From: JABCPE02 sp963530295
GTDB taxonomy: Bacteria > Bacteroidota > Bacteroidia > Flavobacteriales > Weeksellaceae
Length of the DNA: 64,000 bases
Direction of reading: 5' to 3'
Assembly: GCA_963530295.1 (NCBI GenBank)
Contig: CAUSCF010000011.1
Coordinates: 4,286 to 68,285, forward strand
Part shown: positions 1 to 8,063 of the stretch, piece by piece
Layout of the letters: every line of letters starts with the position of its first letter
Numbering within the stretch: the first letter of the stretch is position 1
Notes under the pieces: generated by a model
What the model saw: the letters and a program-made list of their open reading frames with translations, nothing else
Database searches by the model: none
What the model was told of the DNA's origin: nothing
Program-made: the position numbers and the translations under genes

Positions 1-324
1 AATGTGCAGAGTATGCTGAAACTCGGGAGAGCGCAGGGAGTAGCCATGGCAGCCAGTTTATACCGTGATATTCCCATCACAGAATATTCGCCCAAGAAAG
101 TAAAAATGGCGATAACAGGAAATGGAAACGCCAGCAAGGAGCAGGTAGCCGCTATGCTGAAAAATCTGCTTGGTCTCAAAGAATTTCCAACCAAATATTT
201 AGATGCGTCCGATGGACTTGCGGTGGCGGTTTGTCATTATTTTAATTCTAATAAAACGGAAAAAAGCGCCTCATATTCCAGCTGGGATAGTTTTATCAAA
301 CAAAATCCTGACAGAATCAAATAA
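1..324 (+). CDS. ruvC: Crossover junction endodeoxyribonuclease RuvC (3' part)
   Basis: The open frame runs in from the left edge, so the N-terminus with the first catalytic acidic residues lies outside the window. The visible 107 residues match the C-terminal half of RuvC: a segment NVQSMLKLGRAQGVAMAAS, then the end motif YLDASDGLAVAVCHY, whose two Asp residues correspond to the last catalytic pair (DxxD). RuvC resolves Holliday junctions with RuvAB. The stop is 10 bp before the next gene, so the two may be cotranscribed. Identification is by motif recall; the GTG at position 4 is an internal codon, not a start. Confidence 0.93.
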   Translation, partial: NVQSMLKLGRAQGVAMAASLYRDIPITEYSPKKVKMAITGNGNASKEQVAAMLKNLLGLKEFPTKYLDASDGLAVAVCHYFNSNKTEKSASYSSWDSFIKQNPDRIK

Positions 325-334
325 ATCCATCTGC

Positions 335-1360
335 ATGAAAAAATTATTTCTAGTTTTCTTTACTTTCTTCATTTGTTTTATGAAATCACAAGACATCGTT
401 TCTATCATTAAAAATAATCCTTCTAAAAGAACTGATTTAAAAATCCTATTAAACAAAGAAAATCCACACCACTACATTCCCATTTCCGTCATCAATGGAA
501 AGGAAAAAGGACCTGTATTCACCATCTTAGCAGGCGTTCACGGATACGAATACCCTCCTATAATGGCGGTTCAGGAATTAATGAAAGAGATAGACCCAGC
601 CAAACTAAAAGGAACGCTGATAATTTTACCTATAACGAATATTGGTGCTTTCTATGAGCGTGTTCCTTACCTGAATCCTATGGACAAGAAAAACCTAAAC
701 ACTGTTTTCCCAGGGAAAGAAAACGGCACCATCACGGAGCAGATAGCAAATTACATCACCAAAAACATCATCCCTATTTCAGATGTTTTTATGGATATTC
801 ACGGAGGCGATGCCAATGAGGATTTGGTTCCTTTTGTCTGCTACTATGACAACAAGGATTCTGCCGAAAAAACCAAAACAGCCCTAAAACTTTCGGAGGT
901 ATCTGTACTGCCCTATATCGTGAGTTATCCTTATAACATTACCAAAACAGAACCAGCACTTTATGCCTTTAAACAAGCGGTTCAGAATGATGTTGTCGCA
1001 CTGAGCCTAGAAGCAGGAAAACTCGGAGTAAATGGAACTGATGAAGTAAAAATACTAAAAGAATCTGTCTATAATATGATAGGAATGATGAAAATGTATT
1101 CTTTGGCGCCGTACAAAAAACCTACCTCTCGTAAGACTTTCACAAAGCAAACTTATATAAAAGTTCCTATAAGCGGGATTTTTCACAGCAAACACAAGGC
1201 TGGCGAACAAGTGAAAAAAGGCGAAGATTTGGGCTACATTACAGATGAATTCGGAAATTTACTTCAAAAAATATCCACGCCAGAAAGCGGAATGATTCTT
1301 TACAAAATAGGAACTCCTCCCGTAAACAAAGGAGAAACCATGTTCTGCATCACTTGGTAA
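335..1360 (+). CDS. Secreted succinylglutamate desuccinylase/aspartoacylase family (M14) protein
   Basis: 341 residues. The start is the ATG followed by a typical signal peptide (MKKLFLVFFTFFICFMKSQ); the open frame extends upstream into ruvC but that part has no leader character. Zinc-site motifs of the AstE/AspA branch of M14 are visible: GVHGYE (H69, E72) and DIHGG (H156). LSLEAGKLG probably carries the catalytic Glu. The last ~65 residues (SGIFHSKHKAGEQVKKGEDLG) look like the small C-terminal barrel of this family. A periplasmic deacylase or amidohydrolase acting on N-acyl amino acids or peptides is inferred; the substrate is unknown. Confidence 0.82.
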   Translation: MKKLFLVFFTFFICFMKSQDIVSIIKNNPSKRTDLKILLNKENPHHYIPISVINGKEKGPVFTILAGVHGYEYPPIMAVQELMKEIDPAKLKGTLIILPITNIGAFYERVPYLNPMDKKNLNTVFPGKENGTITEQIANYITKNIIPISDVFMDIHGGDANEDLVPFVCYYDNKDSAEKTKTALKLSEVSVLPYIVSYPYNITKTEPALYAFKQAVQNDVVALSLEAGKLGVNGTDEVKILKESVYNMIGMMKMYSLAPYKKPTSRKTFTKQTYIKVPISGIFHSKHKAGEQVKKGEDLGYITDEFGNLLQKISTPESGMILYKIGTPPVNKGETMFCITW

Positions 1361-1365
1361 AATAA

Positions 1366-1396
1366 AAAATTCCACTCGATGATAGAGTGGAATTTT
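1366..1396. terminator. Bidirectional hairpin terminator
   Basis: Perfect 12-bp stem (1366-1377 with 1385-1396) around a 7-nt loop. The outer A/T runs give a U-tract in either direction. It lies between the convergent M14 gene and porin gene. Confidence 0.85.
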
Positions 1397-1418
1397 CGTT
1401 ATATCATTTTTGATTTTA

Positions 1419-2588
1419 TTAGAACCAAGCGGCCAACATCGTGGTAATGAAGAAGTTATTCTTAACATTTGGATGAGACTGGTCTATCTTTTGGAAAATA
1501 GGGTCTTTGGACTGTAAGTTTCTGAATTCTAGACGCCACATCAAGTTTTTATTGATTAAATAATCAAAGTTTAATGATGCTCCCCAGATTTGGAATCTCT
1601 GCCCTCCTCCGAAAGTCATAATATCTTTAGAATCATCAAAATACTCTACTCTTCCCGCTGTAGAGAATTTAGGTGTGAAATAATATTTCGCTAAAATGTT
1701 AGGAGACCACCAGAAGTAGTGCTTGTTAGAGCCTTCCGCAGACTGCTCTGCACCAACATCAAACACGAACTGGAATTCTAACTTGTCACTCGCCTTATAG
1801 TTCGTATAGAAATTATTAAAATATCTCATTTTAGTTTCCGTAGCTGGGTCTTTTCCTATATAAGCAGAAGAATTAAAGAACCAATTTTCATTTGGCTGGT
1901 AAGCCACTCTCGCCCCAAATGCTGGCAATTTTGTTGCTGAAGATGATATTAATTTTTTTTGATCATCTTGGTCATAAACTGCTCTTCTTATTTTTTGCCA
2001 TCCGTTATAGACTCCTCCCATGAAAGTCCATTTATTATTATCTGTAATGTAGGTAATCTGCGCCCCTGTCATGAAAAAAGGCTCTTGCGCCACAGCGATG
2101 GTTCTTGTCAAAGCAAGATTATCTTTACTGATTTCCCCTTCTGAACCAATATAAGACGGCATCACCCCAGCATCTATCCAAAGATTTTTAGTTTTAGAAA
2201 TTCTAAACCCGATGTTCGCTTCCTGAACCAGTTTCAGCATTCCTTGTTCTGCTGACAAGTTGTCTTCTGGGTAAGTTCCTGCCATCAGGGCTATATTAGC
2301 ACGCATATTGTCTGTTGCATATTCTGCTTTTAGCCTTGCTATGTTTACATTCACCTCATTGTGTCGGTTAAATGTATAAAAAAACGGCTGTCTGATGTGG
2401 TCTGCTCTCTGATTAAAATCATACGAGTAGAAAACCTCCGTATATCCAGAAATAGTGAAATTTGACAATTTGTTAGAAACCTCTTGTTTTGGTTCTTCCA
2501 TTTGTAGCTGTTCCTTTTCTTCTCCTTCCTGAGAAAATAGATTTTGACTCATCAAAATCATTCCCAAATACACAATTGCTCTTTTCAT
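1419..2588 (-). CDS. Putative beta-barrel porin (bbp2/OmpL-like)
   Basis: 389 residues. The start chosen is the ATG at 2588, which begins a signal peptide (MKRAIVYLGMILMSQNLFSQ); the longer frame begins inside the promoter. After a short acidic linker the mature part opens with SGYTEVFYSYDFNQ, characteristic of the Bacteroidota bbp2 porin family, and then alternates aromatic strands to a final Trp-Phe, the usual outer-membrane barrel signature. It is probably an outer-membrane channel of unknown substrate. It is monocistronic, with its own promoter at 2611-2640 and a terminator at 1366-1396. Confidence 0.78.
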   Translation of the reverse strand: MKRAIVYLGMILMSQNLFSQEGEEKEQLQMEEPKQEVSNKLSNFTISGYTEVFYSYDFNQRADHIRQPFFYTFNRHNEVNVNIARLKAEYATDNMRANIALMAGTYPEDNLSAEQGMLKLVQEANIGFRISKTKNLWIDAGVMPSYIGSEGEISKDNLALTRTIAVAQEPFFMTGAQITYITDNNKWTFMGGVYNGWQKIRRAVYDQDDQKKLISSSATKLPAFGARVAYQPNENWFFNSSAYIGKDPATETKMRYFNNFYTNYKASDKLEFQFVFDVGAEQSAEGSNKHYFWWSPNILAKYYFTPKFSTAGRVEYFDDSKDIMTFGGGQRFQIWGASLNFDYLINKNLMWRLEFRNLQSKDPIFQKIDQSHPNVKNNFFITTMLAAWF

Positions 2589-2610
2589 ATAATTATTGAT
2601 TTTACGGATA

Positions 2611-2640
2611 CAAAGGTAATTTTTTTTCAAAGATAACCAA
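2611..2640 (-). promoter_or_regulatory. Promoter of the porin gene (TTG - 19 bp - TACCTTTG)
   Basis: Read on the minus strand, TTG (2638-2640) is followed after 19 bp by TACCTTTG (2611-2618), a full match to the Bacteroidota TTG/TAnnTTTG pattern. It leaves a leader of about 15-20 nt before the ATG at 2588. Confidence 0.75.
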
Positions 2641-2759
2641 GATTTAGGCACACTATTTTACATTTTGAATAACCAAACGCTACCTGCCTTTCATCTTTTG
2701 TGCACAAAAACTGTTATTTCTCATAAATAAAAACTACAAAAAAATAGGTCAATAATCCT

Positions 2760-2767
2760 TATATTTG
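2760..2767 (+). promoter_or_regulatory. -7 element (TATATTTG) of metG
   Basis: Exact TAnnTTTG match 18 bp before the metG ATG. It overlaps the in-frame TTG at 2765, which argues against that TTG as start codon. No clear -33 TTG was seen. Confidence 0.6.
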
Positions 2768-2785
2768 CAAAAAATAAGGAATTAT

Positions 2786-4828
2786 ATGTCAAAGAGAAAA
2801 ATGATTACCGCTGCCCTGCCTTATGCTAATGGACCTGTGCATATCGGGCATTTAGCGGGTGTATATATCCCTGCTGATGTTTATGCAAGATTTCAGAGAA
2901 TGGCAGGACAAGAAGTTGCCTTTATCTGTGGTTCTGATGAACACGGAATTCCCATCACCATTAGAGCAAAAAAAGAAGGCATCACTCCGCAGGATGTGGT
3001 GGATAAATATCATGAAATCATCAAAAAATCTTTTGCGGATTTAGGGATTTCCTTTGATGAATATTCCAGAACGACCTCCAAAAAACATTATGAAGTAAGC
3101 CAAGAGTTCTTTCTAAATCTTTATAACAAAGGTAAATTCGAGGAAGAAATTTCTGAACAATTTTTTGATGAACAGGCAGGAGAATTCCTTGCCGACAGAT
3201 ATATCGTAGGAACATGCCCAAAATGTAGCAATGAAAACGCCTATGGCGACCAGTGCGAAAAATGTGGCTCTACCCTTTCGCCTACGGAACTTATCAACCC
3301 AAAATCCATGCTCAGCGGTAACACGCCTATTTTAAAGGAAACCAAAAACTGGTATCTTCCTCTAAACGAGTATGAAAACTTTCTGAACGAATGGATTATC
3401 AAGGGACATCAGGACGACTGGAAACCTAATGTATATGGACAAGTAAAATCTTGGCTCAATGACGGACTAAAACCAAGAGCCATGACTCGCGACCTAAACT
3501 GGGGCGTTCCTGTTCCGCTTCCAAATGCTGAGGGCAAGGTGCTTTATGTTTGGTTTGATGCACCTATCGGTTATATTTCTTTCACGCAGGAATGGGCAAA
3601 GAAAAACGGCAAAAACTGGAAAGATTTTTGGCAAAATGAGGAAACAAACCTTATTCACTTCATTGGGAAGGACAACATTGTCTTCCACTGCATCATTTTC
3701 CCATCAATGATGAAAGCTCATGGAGACTACATCATGCCGAAAAATGTCCCTGCGTTTGAATTCCTTAACCTTGAAAATGATAAAATTTCTACTTCGAGAA
3801 ACTGGGCTGTATGGGCTCACGAATATGTAGAGGATTTCCCTGACCAGCAGGATGCACTGCGCTACGCACTGCTTTCTTCAGCGCCAGAGACAAAGGATAA
3901 TAATTTTACTTGGAAAGATTTTCAGACCAAAAACAACTCGGAATTGGTAGGGATTTTTGGGAATTTTATCAATCGTGTGACAGTTCTTACCCAGAAATAT
4001 TACAACGGAATCGTTCCTCAGCCTAATGAATTTGAGCAAGTAGATAAAGACCTTTACCACGAAATGCAGCAAATTCCAGAAAAAATCGGTAAAAACCTAG
4101 ATGAATTCCGCTTCCGTGATGCCCTTACCGAGATGATGAATTTAGCAAGATTAGGAAATAAATACCTTGCAGATGAAGAGCCTTGGAAAGTGATAAAAGA
4201 CAATCCTGAACGCGTGAAAACACAGATGTTCTGCGCATTACAAGTCGCTGGAGCGCTGGCGTATCTGTGTGAACCGTTCCTGCCTTTTACTTCCCAAAAA
4301 ATGAAATCTGGACTAAATCTCGGAGACAAAAATTGGTATGAAGTTCTAAACACGCCGCCTATCCCGACAGGGCACCAAATCAATGAAATGCCGTTGCTTT
4401 TCTCTAAAATAGAAGATGATGTGATAGAGGCTCAAATCAAAAAGCTCGAAAACACAAAAATAAACAATCAAAAAACCAATCCTAACGCAAACCCTATGAA
4501 AGAACAAATTTCATTTGATGACTTTACGAAAATAGACCTTAGAACAGCTACGATTTTAGAAGCTGAAAAAGTAGAAAAAGCCGACAAATTACTAAAACTA
4601 AAAGTAGATACCGGCGTAGATGTTCGCACCGTGGTTTCGGGAATTGCAGAAAGTTTCAGCCCTGAGGAAATCATCGGCAAACAAGTGATGATTCTTCTAA
4701 ACCTCGCTCCAAGAAAAATCCGAGGAATAGAATCCCAAGGAATGCTTCTGCTTACGACCAAACCAGATGGCAAACTATCTTTCGTGACGCCTGATGAAAA
4801 GGTAGAAAACGGAATAGAAATAGGCTAA
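2786..4828 (+). CDS. metG: Methionyl-tRNA synthetase
   Basis: 680 residues. Class I synthetase charging tRNA-Met. HIGH is at residues 19-22. Four zinc cysteines in two CxxC knuckles are at 144/147 and 157/160. The KMSKS loop is present in the variant form KISTS (333-337, followed by RNW). The last ~110 residues (from ISFDDFTKIDLRTATIL) are the EMAP/Trbp111-type tRNA-binding domain. The linker before it is Asn/Lys rich. The start at 2786 is chosen because the promoter element lies immediately upstream. It is monocistronic. Confidence 0.97.
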   Translation: MSKRKMITAALPYANGPVHIGHLAGVYIPADVYARFQRMAGQEVAFICGSDEHGIPITIRAKKEGITPQDVVDKYHEIIKKSFADLGISFDEYSRTTSKKHYEVSQEFFLNLYNKGKFEEEISEQFFDEQAGEFLADRYIVGTCPKCSNENAYGDQCEKCGSTLSPTELINPKSMLSGNTPILKETKNWYLPLNEYENFLNEWIIKGHQDDWKPNVYGQVKSWLNDGLKPRAMTRDLNWGVPVPLPNAEGKVLYVWFDAPIGYISFTQEWAKKNGKNWKDFWQNEETNLIHFIGKDNIVFHCIIFPSMMKAHGDYIMPKNVPAFEFLNLENDKISTSRNWAVWAHEYVEDFPDQQDALRYALLSSAPETKDNNFTWKDFQTKNNSELVGIFGNFINRVTVLTQKYYNGIVPQPNEFEQVDKDLYHEMQQIPEKIGKNLDEFRFRDALTEMMNLARLGNKYLADEEPWKVIKDNPERVKTQMFCALQVAGALAYLCEPFLPFTSQKMKSGLNLGDKNWYEVLNTPPIPTGHQINEMPLLFSKIEDDVIEAQIKKLENTKINNQKTNPNANPMKEQISFDDFTKIDLRTATILEAEKVEKADKLLKLKVDTGVDVRTVVSGIAESFSPEEIIGKQVMILLNLAPRKIRGIESQGMLLLTTKPDGKLSFVTPDEKVENGIEIG

Positions 4829-4890
4829 TTTTAGGCATAAATATTTTGAAAATCTTATCATAAATCAATTTTTTAGACAATTATTAACCA

Positions 4891-4898
4891 TATCTTTG
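4891..4898 (+). promoter_or_regulatory. -7 element (TATCTTTG) of the YceI gene
   Basis: Exact TAnnTTTG match 20 bp upstream of the ATG at 4919. No convincing -33 element was seen. Confidence 0.6.
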
Positions 4899-4918
4899 TA
4901 TCAATAAAATTAGAAAAT

Positions 4919-5509
4919 ATGAAAAAGATAGCATCATTATTATTCATGGGTCTAATGGTTGTAAATTCATTTGCCCAAAATACTTTAAAATCAGACCCTG
5001 CGCACAGTAGAATACAGTTTTCGGTAACTCACTTAGGAATCAGCGAAATTACAGGGAATTTTGAGAAAGCTGCCTTAAGCATGAATGTAGATGAAAAGAA
5101 TTTCGCAAACTCTAAAATCAATTTCGTGGTGGATGTGAATTCTATCAACACGCACATTGAGGCAAGGGATAACCATCTCCGAAACGAAGATTTCTTCGAT
5201 GTGAAAAAATTCCCAGAAATGGTTTTCCAAAGCACCAGCATCAAACCCACGAAAATCAATAGCAGTATGAAAATTCTGCTCTACGAAGTAAAAGGAAATC
5301 TTACACTTCATGGTGTAACTAAACCTGTTACTGTAAATTTGCTGTACAAAGGAATGGTGGTAAATCCTATGAGTAAGAAAAAAACTTACGGATACCAAGT
5401 GGTAGGAGTTATCAAGCGTTCTGATTTTGGTGTTGGTGGAGGATATCCAGAAGCGATGATCAGCGACAAAGTCCAAATAAAAGGAGACTTTGAAATGATA
5501 GCAGAATAA
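4919..5509 (+). CDS. YceI family periplasmic protein
   Basis: 196 residues with a signal peptide ending ..VNSFAQ. The mature protein begins TLKSDPAHSRIQFSVTHLGISEITGNF, and later has NHLRNEDFFDVKKFPEMVFQS and LTLHGVTKPVTV, all hallmarks of the YceI fold. That fold is a lipocalin-like barrel that binds polyisoprenoids or other amphiphiles. The actual ligand is not known. It has its own promoter and a hairpin terminator just downstream. Confidence 0.93.
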   Translation: MKKIASLLFMGLMVVNSFAQNTLKSDPAHSRIQFSVTHLGISEITGNFEKAALSMNVDEKNFANSKINFVVDVNSINTHIEARDNHLRNEDFFDVKKFPEMVFQSTSIKPTKINSSMKILLYEVKGNLTLHGVTKPVTVNLLYKGMVVNPMSKKKTYGYQVVGVIKRSDFGVGGGYPEAMISDKVQIKGDFEMIAE

Positions 5510-5544
5510 AAGTTTAGTTTTTTCATTATAAATTTAAAATTGTG

Positions 5545-5571
5545 AATTACCCTCAATAATAGAGGGTAATT
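5545..5571 (+). terminator. Hairpin terminator after the YceI gene
   Basis: Perfect 10-bp stem AATTACCCTC/GAGGGTAATT with a 7-nt loop, followed by TTTATTT. Confidence 0.85.
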
Positions 5572-5628
5572 TTTATTTCACAAGTCTCGGAAAAAATCAC
5601 AAAAACTTTTCATTTCAAATTATTTATA

Positions 5629-5636
5629 TATTTTTG
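5629..5636 (+). promoter_or_regulatory. -7 element (TATTTTTG) of the OFA-type carrier gene
   Basis: TAnnTTTG match 17 bp upstream of the ATG at 5654. No -33 TTG at the proper distance. Confidence 0.5.
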
Positions 5637-5653
5637 CGCCCTAATTATTTTAT

Positions 5654-6874
5654 ATGGAGAATAAAAATCGTTGGTTCATAGCTGTTGCGGCTATTCTTAC
5701 CCATTTATTTTTGGGAACGGTCTATGCGTGGAGTTTCTTTCAGAAGCCTGTCAGCGAAGCCTATGGCTGGACACAGGGCGAAACGGCGTGGGCTTTTAGT
5801 ATTTCTAACCTGATGATGGGAGTAACATCGGCATGGTGTGGCGCGAAACTTCATCAGTTCAAACTAAAAAACCTCGCTACCATGGGGGCTGTGCTCTATG
5901 GGCTGGGATATATCGTTTCTTATTTTGCTCTAAAATTAGAGATTTTACCTTTATTATACATCGGTTTCGGATTTATCGGCGGGATAGGTTTAGGAATGGC
6001 ATATGTAACACCTGTGGTGGCCGTATCAAGCTGGTTTCCAGACAAACAAGGACTTGCCACTGGACTGGTGGTCACAGGGTTTGGGCTGGGCGCTTTAATC
6101 ATGTCTAAAATATTAGCACCATTTTTCTTGAATTTATTTGAGGAAAACCTAGCTGTTACTTTCCTTGCAATTGGCTGTATGCTGCTGATTGTTTTGCCGA
6201 TATTTACTTATCAATTAAGCATAAAAAACACCTCTTCTCAAAACACAGCAGAAATCTCATTTTCAGCAATTTATAAAACCATTATCCAGCGCGAATACAT
6301 TGCATCTTGGTTGTTTTTCATGTTTAGTGTGATTGCTGGGATGATTTTCATCGCGTTCCAGTCGCCTTTATTACAGGATTATCTCAGAGCTGAGGGAATG
6401 ACAGACGCCACAGAACTGGAACAGCACGGCGCTACGCTGATAGGGATAAGTTCTCTGTGTAATGGTTTTGGAAGATTTATGTGGGGAGGCGTGTCTGATA
6501 AAGCGGGAAGAATCCAGACTTTTAGAATGATTTTTTTGATAGAAATTTGCATTTTCATTGTCCTCATTTTTACTCAAAATCCTATCGTATTTTTCTTGGG
6601 CGTTTGCTTGGTTTTATTGTGCTACGGCGGAAGCCTTGGGGTAATGCCTTCTCTGGTCAAAGAACAATACAACCCTAATCTGATGGCCTCACTATACGGA
6701 ATCATGATGGTAGGTTGGGGAATAGGCGGACTGATAGGCCCGCAGATTACGGCTTATATGAAAGATTATTTCCAAGAGCAGGCAGGAGTTTATTCCTACA
6801 TCATCGGACTGGTTTTGCTTTGTTTAGGATTTTTACTCACATTGTTCATAAAGAAGAAACCCAAAGATATTTAA
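5654..6874 (+). CDS. OFA-type MFS transporter (oxalate/formate or lactate carrier family)
   Basis: 406 residues with about twelve hydrophobic helices. The opening NRWFIAVAAILTHLFLGTVYAWSFFQKP and the SWFPDKQGLATGLVVTGFGLGALI segment between helices 4 and 5 are characteristic of the oxalate:formate antiporter (OFA) branch of the major facilitator superfamily, which also includes lactate/monocarboxylate carriers. The substrate cannot be read from sequence; a monocarboxylate is the best guess. It is a single-gene unit between its own promoter and terminator. Confidence 0.85.
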   Translation: MENKNRWFIAVAAILTHLFLGTVYAWSFFQKPVSEAYGWTQGETAWAFSISNLMMGVTSAWCGAKLHQFKLKNLATMGAVLYGLGYIVSYFALKLEILPLLYIGFGFIGGIGLGMAYVTPVVAVSSWFPDKQGLATGLVVTGFGLGALIMSKILAPFFLNLFEENLAVTFLAIGCMLLIVLPIFTYQLSIKNTSSQNTAEISFSAIYKTIIQREYIASWLFFMFSVIAGMIFIAFQSPLLQDYLRAEGMTDATELEQHGATLIGISSLCNGFGRFMWGGVSDKAGRIQTFRMIFLIEICIFIVLIFTQNPIVFFLGVCLVLLCYGGSLGVMPSLVKEQYNPNLMASLYGIMMVGWGIGGLIGPQITAYMKDYFQEQAGVYSYIIGLVLLCLGFLLTLFIKKKPKDI

Positions 6875-6875
6875 T

Positions 6876-6906
6876 AAAAAAGCACTCCAAAAAGGAGTGC
6901 TTTTTT
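6876..6906. terminator. Bidirectional hairpin terminator
   Basis: Perfect 13-bp stem (AAAAAAGCACTCC and its complement) with a 5-nt A loop. It separates the convergent MFS and DUF4920 genes. Confidence 0.9.
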
Positions 6907-6925
6907 TGTTTAACTTAAAAAATTA

Positions 6926-7408
6926 TCAATCTATGACTTTGATTCCGTTTGCTAAAACTCGTATTTCTTCTTTTGGTTTTGTGATTTTTGCTATTTCTTC
7001 TTTTGATTTTCCTGCATCCTCGGCATAATGACGAAGTTCTTTCACAGAAGTTTCTTGTTTAGTTACTTTCGCATCCAGCAGGATAGTTTTACCAGCAATA
7101 TTCTGCGGAAGGAAAAAAGCGTAATCTTTCATCTTCACGAAAACCTCTACATTCTGAGAGTTTTCTAATGTAACCCAGCATCCTTTTTTAGGACAAACTG
7201 CCGTTACTCTTCCCTTGATGGTTACTCTATCTATCTCGTTTTTCTTCTTCAAAGACTTTATCACTTGGTCTATAGACTGCACATTATAAGTAATATTTTC
7301 AGGAACGCCCGCGCCGTACTCCACTCCTTTCTGAGCTTCAGGGATATTACTCTGAGCATGAAGAAGGCTCATCCCAAAAATTCCCATAAAGAAAATTAGT
7401 TTTTTCAT
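6926..7408 (-). CDS. DUF4920 domain-containing exported protein
   Basis: 160 residues with a signal peptide (..GMSLLHAQ). The conserved core includes VTAVCPKKGCWVTLE and VFVKMKDYAFFLPQNIAGK, which I recognise as DUF4920, a small periplasmic domain with a paired-cysteine CxxxGCW motif. Function is unknown; the cysteines and the adjoining thioredoxin gene suggest a redox or metal role. It starts 5 bp after the stop of the thioredoxin-like gene, so the two form an operon transcribed leftwards. Confidence 0.8.
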   Translation of the reverse strand: MKKLIFFMGIFGMSLLHAQSNIPEAQKGVEYGAGVPENITYNVQSIDQVIKSLKKKNEIDRVTIKGRVTAVCPKKGCWVTLENSQNVEVFVKMKDYAFFLPQNIAGKTILLDAKVTKQETSVKELRHYAEDAGKSKEEIAKITKPKEEIRVLANGIKVID

Positions 7409-7413
7409 AAAGA

Positions 7414-7959
7414 TTAGCTTTTAATTTTATGTTTAAATTTCTCTCTGTAAGACTGCCACTCTTGCTGAGTTTTTATTTTTTTAAATTCATTGGTCGCAAA
7501 AAGAGCTAAATAGGCTTCCATGTCTCTTGGATTAAAATAACCCACAAGCCCTGTCAAAAGCTTTTGGTCTTCGTCAAGGAAAACCGTGGTAGGATATCCT
7601 TTCACACCGAAATAAGTTACAAACTGGTGCTGAGGTCCGCCTCCATAAGTAGGTTTTCTTTTTGGGTTAAAGTCTGGATTGTTGAATTTTTTTCCTTGGA
7701 AAGTTACATCTTCATTTCCTTCGGAATTGAACTTCACTGCGTAGTAATTATCATTGATGTATTCTGTAATCACAGGATTGGAAAATGTATTTTTATCCAT
7801 CATCTTACACATAGAACACCAGTCTGTGTAGAATTTAATCATTATCTTTTTTGGCGTTTTTTTCTGCGCTTCTAGCGCCTGATCCATACTCATCCAGTTA
7901 ACCTGTGCCATCATAAATATTGATGAAAACACAGAAAATACAATTGCTATTTTTTTCAT
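7414..7959 (-). CDS. Exported thioredoxin-family protein (CxxC)
   Basis: 181 residues from the ATG at 7959, which opens a signal peptide (MKKIAIVFSVFSSIFMMAQ); a longer frame begins upstream in the leader. The thioredoxin fold shows FYTDWCSMCKMMDKNTF with active-site C48 and C51, a cis-Pro region GYPTTVFLDED, and a short C-terminal helix. It resembles the DsbD-gamma/thioredoxin_7 group. It probably acts as a periplasmic disulfide reductant, in one transcript with the downstream DUF4920 protein, which has conserved cysteines and may be its partner (inference). Confidence 0.85.
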   Translation of the reverse strand: MKKIAIVFSVFSSIFMMAQVNWMSMDQALEAQKKTPKKIMIKFYTDWCSMCKMMDKNTFSNPVITEYINDNYYAVKFNSEGNEDVTFQGKKFNNPDFNPKRKPTYGGGPQHQFVTYFGVKGYPTTVFLDEDQKLLTGLVGYFNPRDMEAYLALFATNEFKKIKTQQEWQSYREKFKHKIKS

Positions 7960-7983
7960 TCGAATACTAAAATTTATAAGCAA

Positions 7984-7991
7984 CAAATATA
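7984..7991 (-). promoter_or_regulatory. -7 element (TATATTTG) of the thioredoxin/DUF4920 operon
   Basis: CAAATATA on the plus strand reads TATATTTG on the minus strand, 24 bp upstream of the ATG at 7959. No -33 element is evident. Confidence 0.55.
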
Positions 7992-8013
7992 AAAACTTTT
8001 TTCTTTGAAAAAA

Positions 8014-8041
8014 TAAAAGACCGAAATTTAACGGTCTTTTA
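8014..8041 (-). terminator. Hairpin terminator of the peptide transporter gene
   Basis: Perfect 10-bp stem TAAAAGACCG/CGGTCTTTTA with an 8-nt loop, lying 22 bp past the stop codon of the minus-strand POT gene. Confidence 0.85.
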
Positions 8042-8063
8042 TACTTTATTTAACATATTTCAT

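Noticed and set aside
203..334. In-frame upstream extension of the M14 deacylase into ruvC
   Set aside because: The ATG at 335 begins a typical signal peptide; the 44 extra residues overlap ruvC and look like a shifted reading of it.
2765..2785. TTG start giving metG seven more residues
   Set aside because: The TTG is part of the -7 promoter element, so it would not be transcribed.
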